A stretch of DNA of 40,118 nt from Bacteroidota bacterium. GTDB lineage: Bacteria; Bacteroidota; Bacteroidia; Bacteroidales; DYOH01. The position numbers were made by a program, and so were the translations under genes. The notes beneath the pieces are model-generated. The model made no database searches. It was not told the origin of the DNA and saw nothing but the letters and a program-made list of their open reading frames with translations. This document shows, in pieces, positions 5,621 to 14,351 of the stretch. The stretch is from assembly GCA_020048155.1 (NCBI GenBank), contig JAIFMY010000152.1, positions 1 to 40,118 on the forward strand, in the 5' to 3' direction. Within the stretch, counting starts at the first letter, position 1, and the number at the start of each line of letters is the position of its first letter.

Positions 5621-7954
5621 ATGGATTCTTTAACCTACATTTTAATAGGAACAGGATTGTCAGGCATTTTGCTGGCAATTTGGCGCATGTACTGGCTAAA
5701 AAAACTACCTGCCGGTACCGATGCCACTGCTCAGAAAACTGAACAACTTAAAAAAGGAAACACCGTAGCTACACGCATCATGTTTATGTCTTTGGGCATT
5801 ACTTTGCTCGTATTTTCAATATTGATGTTTGTGAAAGGGTACTATGAGGAAAGCAACAATGGTTTCCTTGCTATGTCTTATCTGATTGGTGCTTTCATTC
5901 CTTTACTGTCTTCATACCTGAGCATGCAGGGTGCTTACCGAGCTATAGTAGAAGTAAACGATGCCAGTGAAACCTCATTGTCTGCCACTTTCAATAAATT
6001 GTACAGATACTCTACTGCAGTAGGTGTACTCTCATTGTCGGTAAATATGGTTGGCATGGCCTTCCTGTTCTGGCTTTACGACGATGTAATAGGCGATAAT
6101 TGGGACATAAATACTGTGCTCAATGTACTTACAGGATTTGCCCTGGGTAGTGTTACATCCACCTTTTTTCTTCGTATTAGCAACAGCATTAGCAATAACT
6201 CAAATTTCAGAGCCAAAGATATTACCGATAAAGCAGATTTTGCCTACAGGTATATGCACGAGGCACATCCATTATCTAATACCCGCCAGAGCAGTTGGTT
6301 ATTCAATAAAATTGTTGGCGCAGGAAGCGAATTGTTCGATACACTTTCGAGTGCAACTATAGCAGCTATGTTGGTGGGCTCGTTCTTCATGAATGCAGTG
6401 GCCGTGCAAAGTTACTATGAGTTTGGTACTGTACTGTTGCCCTTGGCTATTGCAGGTGCCGGTATATTGAGTACTGTGTTGGTAAGTTTCACTTTCAAAT
6501 TCAACGATAAAAGCAATGTGGTACGCACCATCAATTACGCAGAGTATTTGAGTAGTGGTGTGATGCTTATTGCCTCTTTCTTCCTCGCACAATGGCTCCT
6601 GCCATCGGAGTGGGAAGTGCCTAAAGACGATAAAACCGTATGGGTATACAACAGCATGGGCGTATTCTGGTCTACACTTGTAGGCTTGGTAGCTGGTTTG
6701 TTGCTTACCGAACTCAACGAATACTTTGGGGGTAAAAACTCTAAAGGTGCAGGTTACATCATTGCAGAATCTAAGACCGATGCGCAATCAGGTTTATGGG
6801 CGGGTCTCAATACCGGATATTACACAGCTTTCCTTGGTGCATTTGTGGTAGCTATGGCCACCATAGGCGCTTTTTATTTTGCTGGTATATATGGTATAGC
6901 GCTTGCCGCTGTAGGTATGCTATCAAACTCTGGCATGCATTTGGCTTCTAATGCTTTTGGCGCCATTAGTTCTACCATCAGAAATATGGGCGAAAACAAT
7001 AGTAGCGACGAGGCAAAAGCCCGCATAAAAGAAATGGATATAGCCGGGCAGAACCTATCTACACTAAGCCGAGTATTTACCAATGGCTCTTCGGCACTTA
7101 CTGCTATTGCATTATTTACAGCATTTTATTTTTTAAGTGGTTTTAGTGGAATAGACCTTACTGAATTGCATCTTTTGGCTGGCGTTATTTTAGGTATGGC
7201 TATTCCGTTCCTATTTACTGCTGGGGTTATGCAAGCCAGCGAGCGTGTAGCCGCTCAGGTTGTAAAAGAAGTGAACCGACAGTTTACACAAAATTCATAT
7301 TTGAGCAATGCACTGGAAATAGTGCGCAAGTATATGGGGGCTATAGAAGAAGCCACTGAAACCGAACGTGATCTAGTTGCCGCTGCCAAAGGCAAAACCA
7401 ACGATGCTAAAATGACTGAAGTTTCAGTTTACAATTCCTTGCTTGCGATGATAGTACCTGCCGGTATTGCGGTAATGGTTCCGCTAATAGCAGCTTTGCT
7501 TGGTGGCGAAGCTATGCTTGGAGCTACTGTTGCAGGGGTGATAGCTGGTGGTATGGTTTTGGCGTTTAGTCAAACTTTTACTGGAAATTTCTGGAGAAGT
7601 AGCAAACTGGCGCTTGAAGATGGTGTGAAAAATGGCGATAGGGTTATAGGCAAAGAGTCTGAAGAGTACAGGAATATTTCCGAAAGTGATTCATTCGGAC
7701 GACCATATATGCAACTGGTGAGCCCTGCACTGAATGTGCTTATCAGATTCATAGCGCTTATGGCTTTGTTCTTTGCACCACTTCTGGTTCAAACCGGTGG
7801 TACAACTACAGTAAATCTGACTTCGGAAACTGAATGGATAGTCGACGACCAATCTACTGCCGAAGATACCGAACGCTCTCCATCCGATGGGTCAGAAGAT
7901 TCTACCCAGCCGGAGCGGATCATGTCTACTGAAAAAGATGAAGCTGAGAAATAG
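5621..7954 (+). CDS. Membrane pyrophosphatase homologue lacking the catalytic residues (pseudoenzyme)
   Basis: A 777-residue polytopic membrane protein with about 16 hydrophobic segments. It aligns to ion-pumping membrane pyrophosphatases (HppA) with no gaps across the key regions, yet the active site is gone. From R185, the DVGADLVGKVE region reads F196, D200, K204, D206: the first Asp is Phe and the Glu is Asp. The three aspartates of DNVGDNVGD become R222, W226 and K230, and the Asp of the following GADLF becomes E237. In the second half, DAYGPISDN becomes NAFGAISST (444-452), the GNTT Asn becomes Q477, WDNAKK becomes WRSSKL (658-663), and GDPFKD becomes GRPYMQ (693-698). Structural segments are well kept, for example AAVGMLSNSG (429-438), GSSALTAIALF (489-499) and SPALNVLIRF (701-710). 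Residues 735-777 form an acidic, Ser-rich tail. It cannot hydrolyse pyrophosphate by the known mechanism; its role is unknown. Confidence 0.88.
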   Translation: MDSLTYILIGTGLSGILLAIWRMYWLKKLPAGTDATAQKTEQLKKGNTVATRIMFMSLGITLLVFSILMFVKGYYEESNNGFLAMSYLIGAFIPLLSSYLSMQGAYRAIVEVNDASETSLSATFNKLYRYSTAVGVLSLSVNMVGMAFLFWLYDDVIGDNWDINTVLNVLTGFALGSVTSTFFLRISNSISNNSNFRAKDITDKADFAYRYMHEAHPLSNTRQSSWLFNKIVGAGSELFDTLSSATIAAMLVGSFFMNAVAVQSYYEFGTVLLPLAIAGAGILSTVLVSFTFKFNDKSNVVRTINYAEYLSSGVMLIASFFLAQWLLPSEWEVPKDDKTVWVYNSMGVFWSTLVGLVAGLLLTELNEYFGGKNSKGAGYIIAESKTDAQSGLWAGLNTGYYTAFLGAFVVAMATIGAFYFAGIYGIALAAVGMLSNSGMHLASNAFGAISSTIRNMGENNSSDEAKARIKEMDIAGQNLSTLSRVFTNGSSALTAIALFTAFYFLSGFSGIDLTELHLLAGVILGMAIPFLFTAGVMQASERVAAQVVKEVNRQFTQNSYLSNALEIVRKYMGAIEEATETERDLVAAAKGKTNDAKMTEVSVYNSLLAMIVPAGIAVMVPLIAALLGGEAMLGATVAGVIAGGMVLAFSQTFTGNFWRSSKLALEDGVKNGDRVIGKESEEYRNISESDSFGRPYMQLVSPALNVLIRFIALMALFFAPLLVQTGGTTTVNLTSETEWIVDDQSTAEDTERSPSDGSEDSTQPERIMSTEKDEAEK

Positions 7955-7996
7955 AGATTGATCCTGTGTCGATTTCTCACAATAACGTATACTTTT

Positions 7997-8030
7997 CAAT
8001 GCCAGAGCTTTTTGCTTTGGCATTGCTATT
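7997..8030 (+). terminator. Rho-independent-type terminator after the pyrophosphatase-like gene
   Basis: CAATGCCA at 7997-8004 pairs with TGGCATTG at 8018-8025. Inside, AGC/GCT extends the stem beyond one G-U pair to a TTTTT loop, making about 12 paired positions. The U-rich stretch CTATTTTA follows. It lies some 40 nt past the stop codon. Confidence 0.75.
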
Positions 8031-8316
8031 TTATGCCACTCACTATTTTCTGTATAATATTTTAGAGAAAAATACTTTGTTTATCTCTATAGCATTTGGT
8101 TTTCGACTTTGTAGTTAAAATTGTTATGCATTATGAGCAGGCTATCGATTTTAAACTCTAAACATACCGATCTTCCAATTTTACTCAACATTGTGTAATC
8201 CAGTTTTTTATTATTGCCATCCATTTTCATAAACCTAGCTCTGCATGCCGGATGAAATGGACACGATAAATTTAAAGAATGAAAAAATTAATGGGTATCA
8301 TAAAAAGTTTTTGTGT

Positions 8317-8324
8317 TACCTTTG
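8317..8324 (+). promoter_or_regulatory. Bacteroidota -7 promoter box for the holB operon
   Basis: TACCTTTG is an exact TAnnTTTG match. Transcription would begin near 8331, only about 17 nt before the ATG at 8348. The upstream -33 region has no clear TTG. Confidence 0.55.
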
Positions 8325-8347
8325 CCTGAATTGTATAATGCCAACGT

Positions 8348-9511
8348 ATGCGGTTTGCAGATATTATAGGACATACAGATGTAATCAACCACTTACGCGC
8401 CACCGTGCATATGCAGCGAATTAGTCATTCGCAGCTTTTTGCAGGGAAGGAGGGTATTGGCAAATTGGCGCTCGCACTGGCCTATGCTCAGTACATATCT
8501 TGTACCGACCGTACACCAACAGATTCTTGTGGCAAATGTGCGTCGTGCAATAAGTTTCAGAAACTCATTCATCCCGATTTGCACTTTGTTTTCCCGGTTG
8601 TAAAAAAGGGAAACCTGTTGCCTGTTTCCGATTCATTCATCTCTGAATGGAGGCAATTATTACTTCAAAATTATTCATTCGGCTTCAATAAATGGCTTGA
8701 AGTAATGGGGGCCGAAAATTCTCAGGCAACTATCTACACAAATGAAAGTCAAGAGATAATCAAAAAACTATCGCTTAAGTCCTTTGAAGCAGAGTATAAA
8801 ATCATGATCATTTATTTGCCAGAAAAGATGAATACCGTAACGGCGAATAAATTGCTCAAAATGATAGAGGAGCCTCCGCATAAGACGCTCTTTCTGATGG
8901 TTTCGGTGGAGGCAGATCAGGTTTTGGGAACCATCCTTTCGAGAACTCAAATTGTGAAGATTCCCCAACTTGATGATCAAACAATAGCGGATAAACTACA
9001 AGCCAATTGGCAATTGGATACAAAGCTAGCACTCAGTCTGGCTCATTCCGCCAATGGCAGCTACCTGAAGGCAGTAGAATTATTGCATGCCACTGAGGAC
9101 AATAAGCGCAATTTTGAGTGGTTTACCAGGCTAATGCGCTTGGCATATATGGCCTTAAAAGACAATAGTAAGATAGGGGATTTGATGTCATGGGCCGATG
9201 AAATTGCCGGAATAGGACGCGAAAAGCAAAAGAATTTCCTGAACTATGCTTTGTATATGTTGCGCGAAAACCTTGTACTTAATGTAGCTGCTGCTCAAGG
9301 GAGTGAAATAGTATACTTGGGGCCCGATGAATTAAATTTTTCCAAGAAATTTTCCGAATTCATCAATCCCAAAAACATAGTGGGACTCGATACTGAACTT
9401 AATAAAGCATTCAATGATATAGAGCGTAATGGATCTGCGCGCATTGTCTTTCTGGACATGGCGTTGCGCATAACCAGGCTCATCCACATAAAAACAGTTA
9501 AACAAACCTAA
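8348..9511 (+). CDS. holB: DNA polymerase III subunit delta'
   Basis: A 387-residue clamp-loader subunit that helps load the sliding clamp at the replication fork. The N-terminal AAA+ module begins with the usual IIGHTDVINHL and HSQLFAGKEGIGKLALA. Its Walker A (33-40) ends in K-L instead of K-S/T, as expected for delta', which does not hydrolyse ATP. The zinc module follows with C52, C61, C64 and C67, then HPDLHFV. LLKMIEEPPHKTLFLM and the sensor SRTQIVKI are typical, though SRT replaces the usual SRC of the arginine-finger motif. It is the first gene of an operon with ricT (14 nt gap), gldH, trmB and atl, a conserved beginning in Bacteroidota. Confidence 0.92.
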   Translation: MRFADIIGHTDVINHLRATVHMQRISHSQLFAGKEGIGKLALALAYAQYISCTDRTPTDSCGKCASCNKFQKLIHPDLHFVFPVVKKGNLLPVSDSFISEWRQLLLQNYSFGFNKWLEVMGAENSQATIYTNESQEIIKKLSLKSFEAEYKIMIIYLPEKMNTVTANKLLKMIEEPPHKTLFLMVSVEADQVLGTILSRTQIVKIPQLDDQTIADKLQANWQLDTKLALSLAHSANGSYLKAVELLHATEDNKRNFEWFTRLMRLAYMALKDNSKIGDLMSWADEIAGIGREKQKNFLNYALYMLRENLVLNVAAAQGSEIVYLGPDELNFSKKFSEFINPKNIVGLDTELNKAFNDIERNGSARIVFLDMALRITRLIHIKTVKQT

Positions 9512-9525
9512 ATTCTTTAGCTTGC

Positions 9526-10671
9526 ATGGAGACAGAAAACACACCCACCATAAAATTTAATGATATATCGAGAGGTTGTTCTACAATAAGTGCCGACCCA
9601 AATTCACCAAAGTGCTGCTCATCAGGATCATATAAACTCGATGTGCACAATTGGCTCGAAGACGTACCTCAATCGCCGGGCGATAATCAGTTCGTGGAAA
9701 TACGATTCAAAAATACAAGGAAGGGATATTATCTCAATATCAACAGCCTTCACTTGCAGAAGGGCGACATAGTTGCAGTAGAAGCACTTCCGGGGCATGA
9801 TATTGGCATCGTTTCGCTTACAGGTCCGCTTGTACTATCGCAGATGCGCAAATACAACATCAGCAAAAATGAAGAGCTGAAAAAAATATATCGCAAAGCC
9901 AAACCTGCAGATATAGAAAAATGGGAAAAGGCAGTGCTTCAAGAGCAGCAAATTATGCTGAAGGCCCGTGAAATTGCCTTTAACCTGAGGCTTAATATGA
10001 AAATTGGCGATGTCGATTTTCAGGGCGATGCCACGAAAGCAATTTTCTACTACATAGCTGAAGATAGAGTCGACTTCAGAGAACTGATAAAAGTATTGGC
10101 CGAGCAATTCAAAATACGGATTGAAATGCGCCAGATTGGTGCCAGGCAAGAGGCCGGACGTATAGGCGGGCTTGGTACATGTGGCCGCGAACTTTGTTGC
10201 TCAACTTGGCTTACCAATTTTGTAACAGTTACAACTACCGCAGCTCGTTATCAGGAAATGTCGCTTAATCCGCAAAAGCTTGCCGGACAATGTGGCAAAC
10301 TGAAATGTTGCCTCAACTATGAACTTGAAACCTATGTTGATGCCCAACGCGATTTTCCACCTACTACCGTGAATCTGCACGCCCAGGAAGGAGTGGCTTA
10401 TCACCAAAAAACCGACGTATTCAAAGGCATTATGTGGTATATTTTCAATAGTCGTACAGGATCTGCGTTTATTTCTTTGCCCGTTGCACGAGTGAAGCAA
10501 ATCATAGATTTGAATAAGAAAGGACAGAAGCCGGATGCTTTCATTGAAAACATTGATGCACCTGTTATAGCCAAAGCAGATTACACAGATGTTGTATCGG
10601 AGGAACGAGCAGACCGTTTTGATGGTCAGCAACGTAAAAAACGCAAACGACCAAAGTTCAAAAAGCAATAA
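9526..10671 (+). CDS. ricT: PSP1-domain protein, RicT/YaaT homologue
   Basis: A 381-residue homologue of Bacillus RicT (YaaT), a member of the Ric complex that affects RNase Y-dependent RNA maturation and binds Fe-S clusters with its partners. The PSP1 domain covers about residues 55-290. Diagnostic segments are EIRFKNTRKGYY, VAVEALPGHDIGIVSLTG and FRELIKVLAEQFKIRIEMRQIGAR. The conserved cysteines are C219, C224, C225, C256, C261 and C262, in GTCGRELCC and GQCGKLKCC. An additional CC pair at 30-31 sits in the N-terminal extension common in this phylum. The Lys/Arg-rich C-terminus (RKKRKRPKFKKQ) suggests RNA contact. Its place between holB and gldH is the standard Bacteroidota order. The function in this phylum is inferred from Bacillus. 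Confidence 0.92.
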   Translation: METENTPTIKFNDISRGCSTISADPNSPKCCSSGSYKLDVHNWLEDVPQSPGDNQFVEIRFKNTRKGYYLNINSLHLQKGDIVAVEALPGHDIGIVSLTGPLVLSQMRKYNISKNEELKKIYRKAKPADIEKWEKAVLQEQQIMLKAREIAFNLRLNMKIGDVDFQGDATKAIFYYIAEDRVDFRELIKVLAEQFKIRIEMRQIGARQEAGRIGGLGTCGRELCCSTWLTNFVTVTTTAARYQEMSLNPQKLAGQCGKLKCCLNYELETYVDAQRDFPPTTVNLHAQEGVAYHQKTDVFKGIMWYIFNSRTGSAFISLPVARVKQIIDLNKKGQKPDAFIENIDAPVIAKADYTDVVSEERADRFDGQQRKKRKRPKFKKQ

Positions 10672-10691
10672 TCAGACTCATTTGAATATAT

Positions 10692-11189
10692 ATGTTGAGT
10701 GCTAAACTATCAGCTATTTTATTGAGCAGGCTCATGATGGTCCTGCTCATTGTGTTTTCCCTATCATGCCAGCAGGAAGAGAAAGTTTTTTTGGCGGATA
10801 TGAATTTCTCGAACAATACATGGGCAACTATGGATACTCTTATGCTTACAGCACATATAAATGATACCTCGAAAATATATAGCTGGAATTTTTATGTCGA
10901 AATTTTACCGGATTATCCTTATAGCAATATTTGGCTATTTGTGAGTATGAAAAGCCCCGATGGTACTTTGAATACAGATACACTTGATTTTACACTGGCC
11001 GATAATAAAGGGGAGTGGTACGGGACACATCACGATGAATATACCTTAAGTAGAAATCAGATACTTCCGTGCATGAAATACAAATCCCCAGGCGAATATA
11101 AGCTTAGCATTGTGCAAGGTATGCGAACCGACAATCTGAAGGGAATTAGAAATATAGAACTGAATTTGATAGCCTGCAAGAAGCAATAA
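10692..11189 (+). CDS. gldH: Gliding-motility-type lipoprotein GldH
   Basis: A 165-residue lipoprotein of the GldH family, first defined by gliding mutants of Flavobacterium johnsoniae but also present in non-gliding Bacteroidota. The signal peptide ends at the lipobox SLSC with C26 lipidated. The family fingerprints are plain: YPYSNIWLFVSMKSPDG, DTLDFTLADNKGEWYG and the C-terminal GEYKLSIVQGMRTDNLKGI. An internal start at M15 would give a tighter signal peptide and cannot be excluded. It follows ricT by 20 nt and precedes trmB by 3 nt. None of the other gld or spr genes is in the window, so its presence alone does not show that the organism glides. Confidence 0.9.
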   Translation: MLSAKLSAILLSRLMMVLLIVFSLSCQQEEKVFLADMNFSNNTWATMDTLMLTAHINDTSKIYSWNFYVEILPDYPYSNIWLFVSMKSPDGTLNTDTLDFTLADNKGEWYGTHHDEYTLSRNQILPCMKYKSPGEYKLSIVQGMRTDNLKGIRNIELNLIACKKQ

Positions 11190-11192
11190 TCT

Positions 11193-11888
11193 ATGGGAAA
11201 AGATAAACTACGCAAATTTGAAGAGTTAAAATCCTTCAATAATAACATTGAATTGCATTTCGAAGACCTTTATGGCAAGCCTCATCCTATACGCGGAAAT
11301 TGGGCTAAAGAAATTTTTCATAATAACAATCCCATCGTGCTTGAGCTGGGGTGTGGCAAAGGTGAATATGTGCTTGAACTGGCCAGACAATATCCGAATA
11401 TTAATTTTATAGGGATAGATATAAAAGGTGCGCGTATATGGCGGGGCGCCAAAACCGCTACCGAAGAAAAACTATTGAATGTGTTTTTTGTGCGTACCCG
11501 CATTCATTTTATAGAATCTCTTTTTGTACAAGGGGAGATAAGCGAAATATGGGTTACATTTCCGGACCCTCAGCCCAATAAGGTGAAGGCAAGGCTTACT
11601 TCTTCCCGCTTTTTGAATCTATACAGAAGTGTGCTTACCGAAAACGGTATTGTACATCTGAAAACTGATAGCGCTGAGCTTTATAAGTACACTTCAGCGC
11701 TGGCCAAAAGCAACCAGTTGGCCATACTGAAACAAACAGATAATATAGATCCTGTTTTTCCACCCGATATACTCGCAGTACAAACGCATTACGAAAAGCT
11801 GTTCAGAGCCAAAGGAAAAAGTATAAATTACATTTCTTTCAGATTACCCATCCACATCGATTTGCATGAACCAATCGGACAACAATAA
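11193..11888 (+). CDS. trmB: tRNA (guanine-N7-)-methyltransferase
   Basis: A 231-residue SAM-dependent enzyme that methylates G46 in the tRNA variable loop. The class I methyltransferase motif I is LELGCGKGEYVLELA (50-64), followed by FIGIDIKGARIWRGA, where the acidic residue binds the SAM ribose. The TrmB hallmark VTFPDPQPNKVKAR holds the catalytic Asp. Near the C-terminus, VQTHYEKLFRAKGKSINY is the family's TxYExxFxxxGxxI signature. It belongs to the holB operon and its 3' end overlaps the next gene by 23 nt in another frame, implying translational coupling. Confidence 0.94.
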   Translation: MGKDKLRKFEELKSFNNNIELHFEDLYGKPHPIRGNWAKEIFHNNNPIVLELGCGKGEYVLELARQYPNINFIGIDIKGARIWRGAKTATEEKLLNVFFVRTRIHFIESLFVQGEISEIWVTFPDPQPNKVKARLTSSRFLNLYRSVLTENGIVHLKTDSAELYKYTSALAKSNQLAILKQTDNIDPVFPPDILAVQTHYEKLFRAKGKSINYISFRLPIHIDLHEPIGQQ

Positions 11889-12201
11889 TTACTTCGAACG
11901 AGTTTGGGCTTTGGTACGCAAGGTACCTGTGGGGAATGTTACCACTTATGGTGCACTGGCTGAAGCACTTTCGCTCAGAGCTGGTGCTCGTATGGTAGGA
12001 TGGGCGCTCAATGGCTGTCCGCCGGATGTACCAGCACACAGAGTAGTAAACCGACTAGGCATGCTCAGTGGAAAAGTGCATTTTGGGGGAAATGAAACCA
12101 TGGCCCAACTGCTACGTTCGGAAGGAGTAGAAGTAGATGAAGATCGCATAGTTAATTTCAAGAACATTCTCTGGCAGCCGCCTTTTAATCCGATATCCTA
12201 A
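11866..12201 (+). CDS. Alkyltransferase-like protein (ATL) with Ala in place of the active Cys
   Basis: A 111-residue protein with the C-terminal domain of O6-alkylguanine-DNA alkyltransferase, only. The active-site motif PCHR is PAHR here (residues 56-59), so no alkyl transfer is possible. Other elements remain: the Tyr in VTTYGALAEAL (Y28), the arginine finger in RMVGWAL (R42) and the LLRSEGVEV helix. Known ATLs use this architecture, with Trp or Ala replacing Cys, to bind O6-alkylguanine and pass the lesion to nucleotide excision repair; that role is inferred here. The start lies inside the trmB 3' end. The gene is the last of the operon, followed by 536 nt without a gene. Confidence 0.88.
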   Translation: MNQSDNNNYFERVWALVRKVPVGNVTTYGALAEALSLRAGARMVGWALNGCPPDVPAHRVVNRLGMLSGKVHFGGNETMAQLLRSEGVEVDEDRIVNFKNILWQPPFNPIS

Positions 12202-12737
12202 CTTTCTTTCATTGTGGGCATATTTTGTTGTTAGTCTATTTTTACTCATTTTTATAGTACTGATATACTGAGAAATGCTTAAATTTTATATCAGCGTAGC
12301 AGAGATAAGGAAAATCGAAGAATTCCGTTTGTAATATCGTATAAATCAAAAAAAGGTTTATTCGTAATTGCGTATTCATCACCGAAATATGAAATACTCT
12401 TTTTACTAAAGAACATAAAATGAATGATTTTAATTTCAGTACTTAAATTGAATCGTGTTGTGATTTAATATGATATTTTTTGTTTATATGCTGAAATTCG
12501 TATCTAATAGAAGCCTGAATGATGACTGTTTTTAAGAATTATACAATCTCAATCCCTTTATTCATGCATATGTACAGTTTTTATTAAATTTTTTTAGGTA
12601 TCAAATACTTGATATATAGTACTATGTAAGAATATTCTATTTTTTGAAAAAAAACATGAAAAAAAGCTATTAAAGCCTTGTTAAAAGTGAAAAAGATATT
12701 TTAAATTAGCAGAGAATTTGACATACGAACCCCACGA
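12202..12737. other. AT-rich intergenic region
   Basis: This 536-nt gap is markedly AT-rich and holds no credible reading frame on either strand. I found no strong hairpin after the atl stop codon. Near the right end, TTG at 12678-12680 and TATTTTAA at 12697-12704 could be a weak promoter for the gene at 12738, with a short 16-nt spacer and an imperfect -7 box. The A/T-run TTTTTTGAAAAAA near 12641 is self-complementary but too weak to call a terminator. Confidence 0.5.
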
Positions 12738-13457
12738 ATGGAAAAAGAGACTAAACCAGGCATACGCTTGTCGTATGATACATTGGTCAGTATAGCTTTA
12801 GCCAAAGTCAAACTCATGAAACGGGATATTCGAATCTACGAATCTTTCGGTTATCGGCTTAAGGAAATAGTTAAGTACGAGGACCAGATTCAGAAGTTCG
12901 TAAGTATGCCGTCTGATGATGACATGAAATTTGGCCTAAAGCAGGAGACCGAGCGAAAACTCCGAGTAACTCTTCAATTGCGCGATGCGATCCGAAGTTG
13001 GCATTTGCATTTGAAATTTTTTCACGGAAACAGTTCAGATGACTACGACCGCGTTAAAATACCTTTCGTAAGCGGTTTGCGCGACGAGCGGTTGCTCAAT
13101 GCAGTTGACATGCTTATAAAACACATCAGACTAAGAGTAGTAAAGTACAGTGGCAAAGTGAATTATAGCGATGAACTGGAAAAATTGATTCAAATACGCG
13201 ATGAGTTTCACTTGGTACTCAAAGATCACGAAAGTGCCACTGCAAGGCGAAGAAGATATACACAGGTACGGAAAGATTTATCGGCCAAAATATATACACA
13301 ACTTATTAAATACTGCGAAGTAGGTCGAACTTATTGGCGATTACAATCAGACGCTGAAAAAGCCTCAGAATACTCTATAAATGAAAGTATACTGGTAGTT
13401 AAAAATGCCGAAAAAAAACAAACTACGAAGAAAGAATCCAAAACAAAACAACAATAA
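12738..13457 (+). CDS. Helical protein of unknown function
   Basis: A 239-residue soluble protein with no signal peptide and no membrane segment. It looks almost entirely alpha-helical, with many charged heptad-like stretches, and ends in a Lys/Thr-rich tail from about residue 222 (KKQTTKKESKTKQQ). I do not recognise a family and see no catalytic motif. A possible internal symmetry, with RDIRIYESFGYRLKEIVKYEDQ near 31 and a basic DHESATARRRRYTQVRKDL near 160, is too loose to claim as a repeat. It is followed after 24 nt by a lipoprotein gene, suggesting co-transcription. Long gene-free DNA lies upstream. Confidence 0.8.
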   Translation: MEKETKPGIRLSYDTLVSIALAKVKLMKRDIRIYESFGYRLKEIVKYEDQIQKFVSMPSDDDMKFGLKQETERKLRVTLQLRDAIRSWHLHLKFFHGNSSDDYDRVKIPFVSGLRDERLLNAVDMLIKHIRLRVVKYSGKVNYSDELEKLIQIRDEFHLVLKDHESATARRRRYTQVRKDLSAKIYTQLIKYCEVGRTYWRLQSDAEKASEYSINESILVVKNAEKKQTTKKESKTKQQ

Positions 13458-13481
13458 ACGAAGAATTTAACACTGAAACTA

Positions 13482-14282
13482 TTGAAATTGAAGGGCACAC
13501 ATAGTAGATCAAATGTGATAAAGGGCTTATCTTTTATTTTGGTTTTGGTGACTTTTGCCTGCAACCGAATAGAAAAACAGCCGTCCGAAGCGAGCGATAC
13601 AGTTTTGCTTAGTAAGGATATTGAAAACAATTCTCCCAGCACTTTCTTAGCTCAACAATATACACTGCCGTTAGGTGTTGAATACCATTCGTTTGGTACC
13701 GACTATCTTTCTGATGGGTTCAGGTTTGTAGGTTGGTCTGAAGACGGCAAGGTCGCATACTTTTCCGAGCCTGCAGACGAAGCCTGCGGCTGTTATTTTT
13801 TTGAGTTTGTAATTCACGACCTTAATACAGATAAACAAGTGTACAAATGGGAGTTTACAAGTGAACAGCTGCCTTACAATATTGATAGCATATGGCACAA
13901 TCATAAAGAAATGATTTCTAATAAGTTGAATGAGTACCAAGTATATCAGGTTTCTTCAGTTCAATTGCAAAATGGTGATTTCTTGAATAAAGGCAAAAAG
14001 TATTCAATTTCATTTAGTACCCAAACCCAAACCGATAATGATTTAGGAATAGACCTGATACAACAAATAGAATTAAATGTAGACAGATTAGATCCTACTC
14101 CTGGGAGTATGCTCAGAATGTCGGAAAAGTTTTATGATTATACCCTCAATGCCGGATTAAGTGGATGCATGAAAAGTCCTTATGAAGACAAACTCGCCAT
14201 CGTATTCTGGTATATGAATAAAGGGTACGAGGGACCCCCACATCGGGTAGCTTTCAGGCTTACCGGGTGTAATTTGGACTAA
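13482..14282 (+). CDS. Lipoprotein of unknown function
   Basis: A protein of up to 266 residues with a lipoprotein signal peptide ending at the lipobox TFAC (C27). The start is uncertain: no in-frame ATG precedes the signal peptide, so it begins at TTG 13482 or at GTG 13515, the latter giving a compact signal of about 15 residues. The mature protein has a beta-rich character, with a C-G-C cluster in DEACGCYFFEF and two more cysteines near the C-terminus (SGCMKSP and the terminal TGCNLD), which might form disulfides in the periplasm. I do not recognise the family. It lies 24 nt behind the helical protein gene and 100 nt ahead of the amidase gene. Confidence 0.78.
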   Translation: MKLKGTHSRSNVIKGLSFILVLVTFACNRIEKQPSEASDTVLLSKDIENNSPSTFLAQQYTLPLGVEYHSFGTDYLSDGFRFVGWSEDGKVAYFSEPADEACGCYFFEFVIHDLNTDKQVYKWEFTSEQLPYNIDSIWHNHKEMISNKLNEYQVYQVSSVQLQNGDFLNKGKKYSISFSTQTQTDNDLGIDLIQQIELNVDRLDPTPGSMLRMSEKFYDYTLNAGLSGCMKSPYEDKLAIVFWYMNKGYEGPPHRVAFRLTGCNLD

Positions 14283-14351
14283 CCGGAATAAAGCGGAGGT
14301 AAAAGTGTTAAATTTTGCTTCTACTTTTTTACCATTTCAAAAAAAATAACA

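Larger units (their letters stand above)
7955..8347. other. Intergenic region with a terminator and a promoter
   Basis: These 393 nt hold the terminator of the pyrophosphatase-like gene near the left end and the promoter of the holB operon at the right end. Between them (about 8030-8310) the sequence is AT-rich. I see no open frame of note, no tRNA-like cloverleaf and no repeats. Confidence 0.6.
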
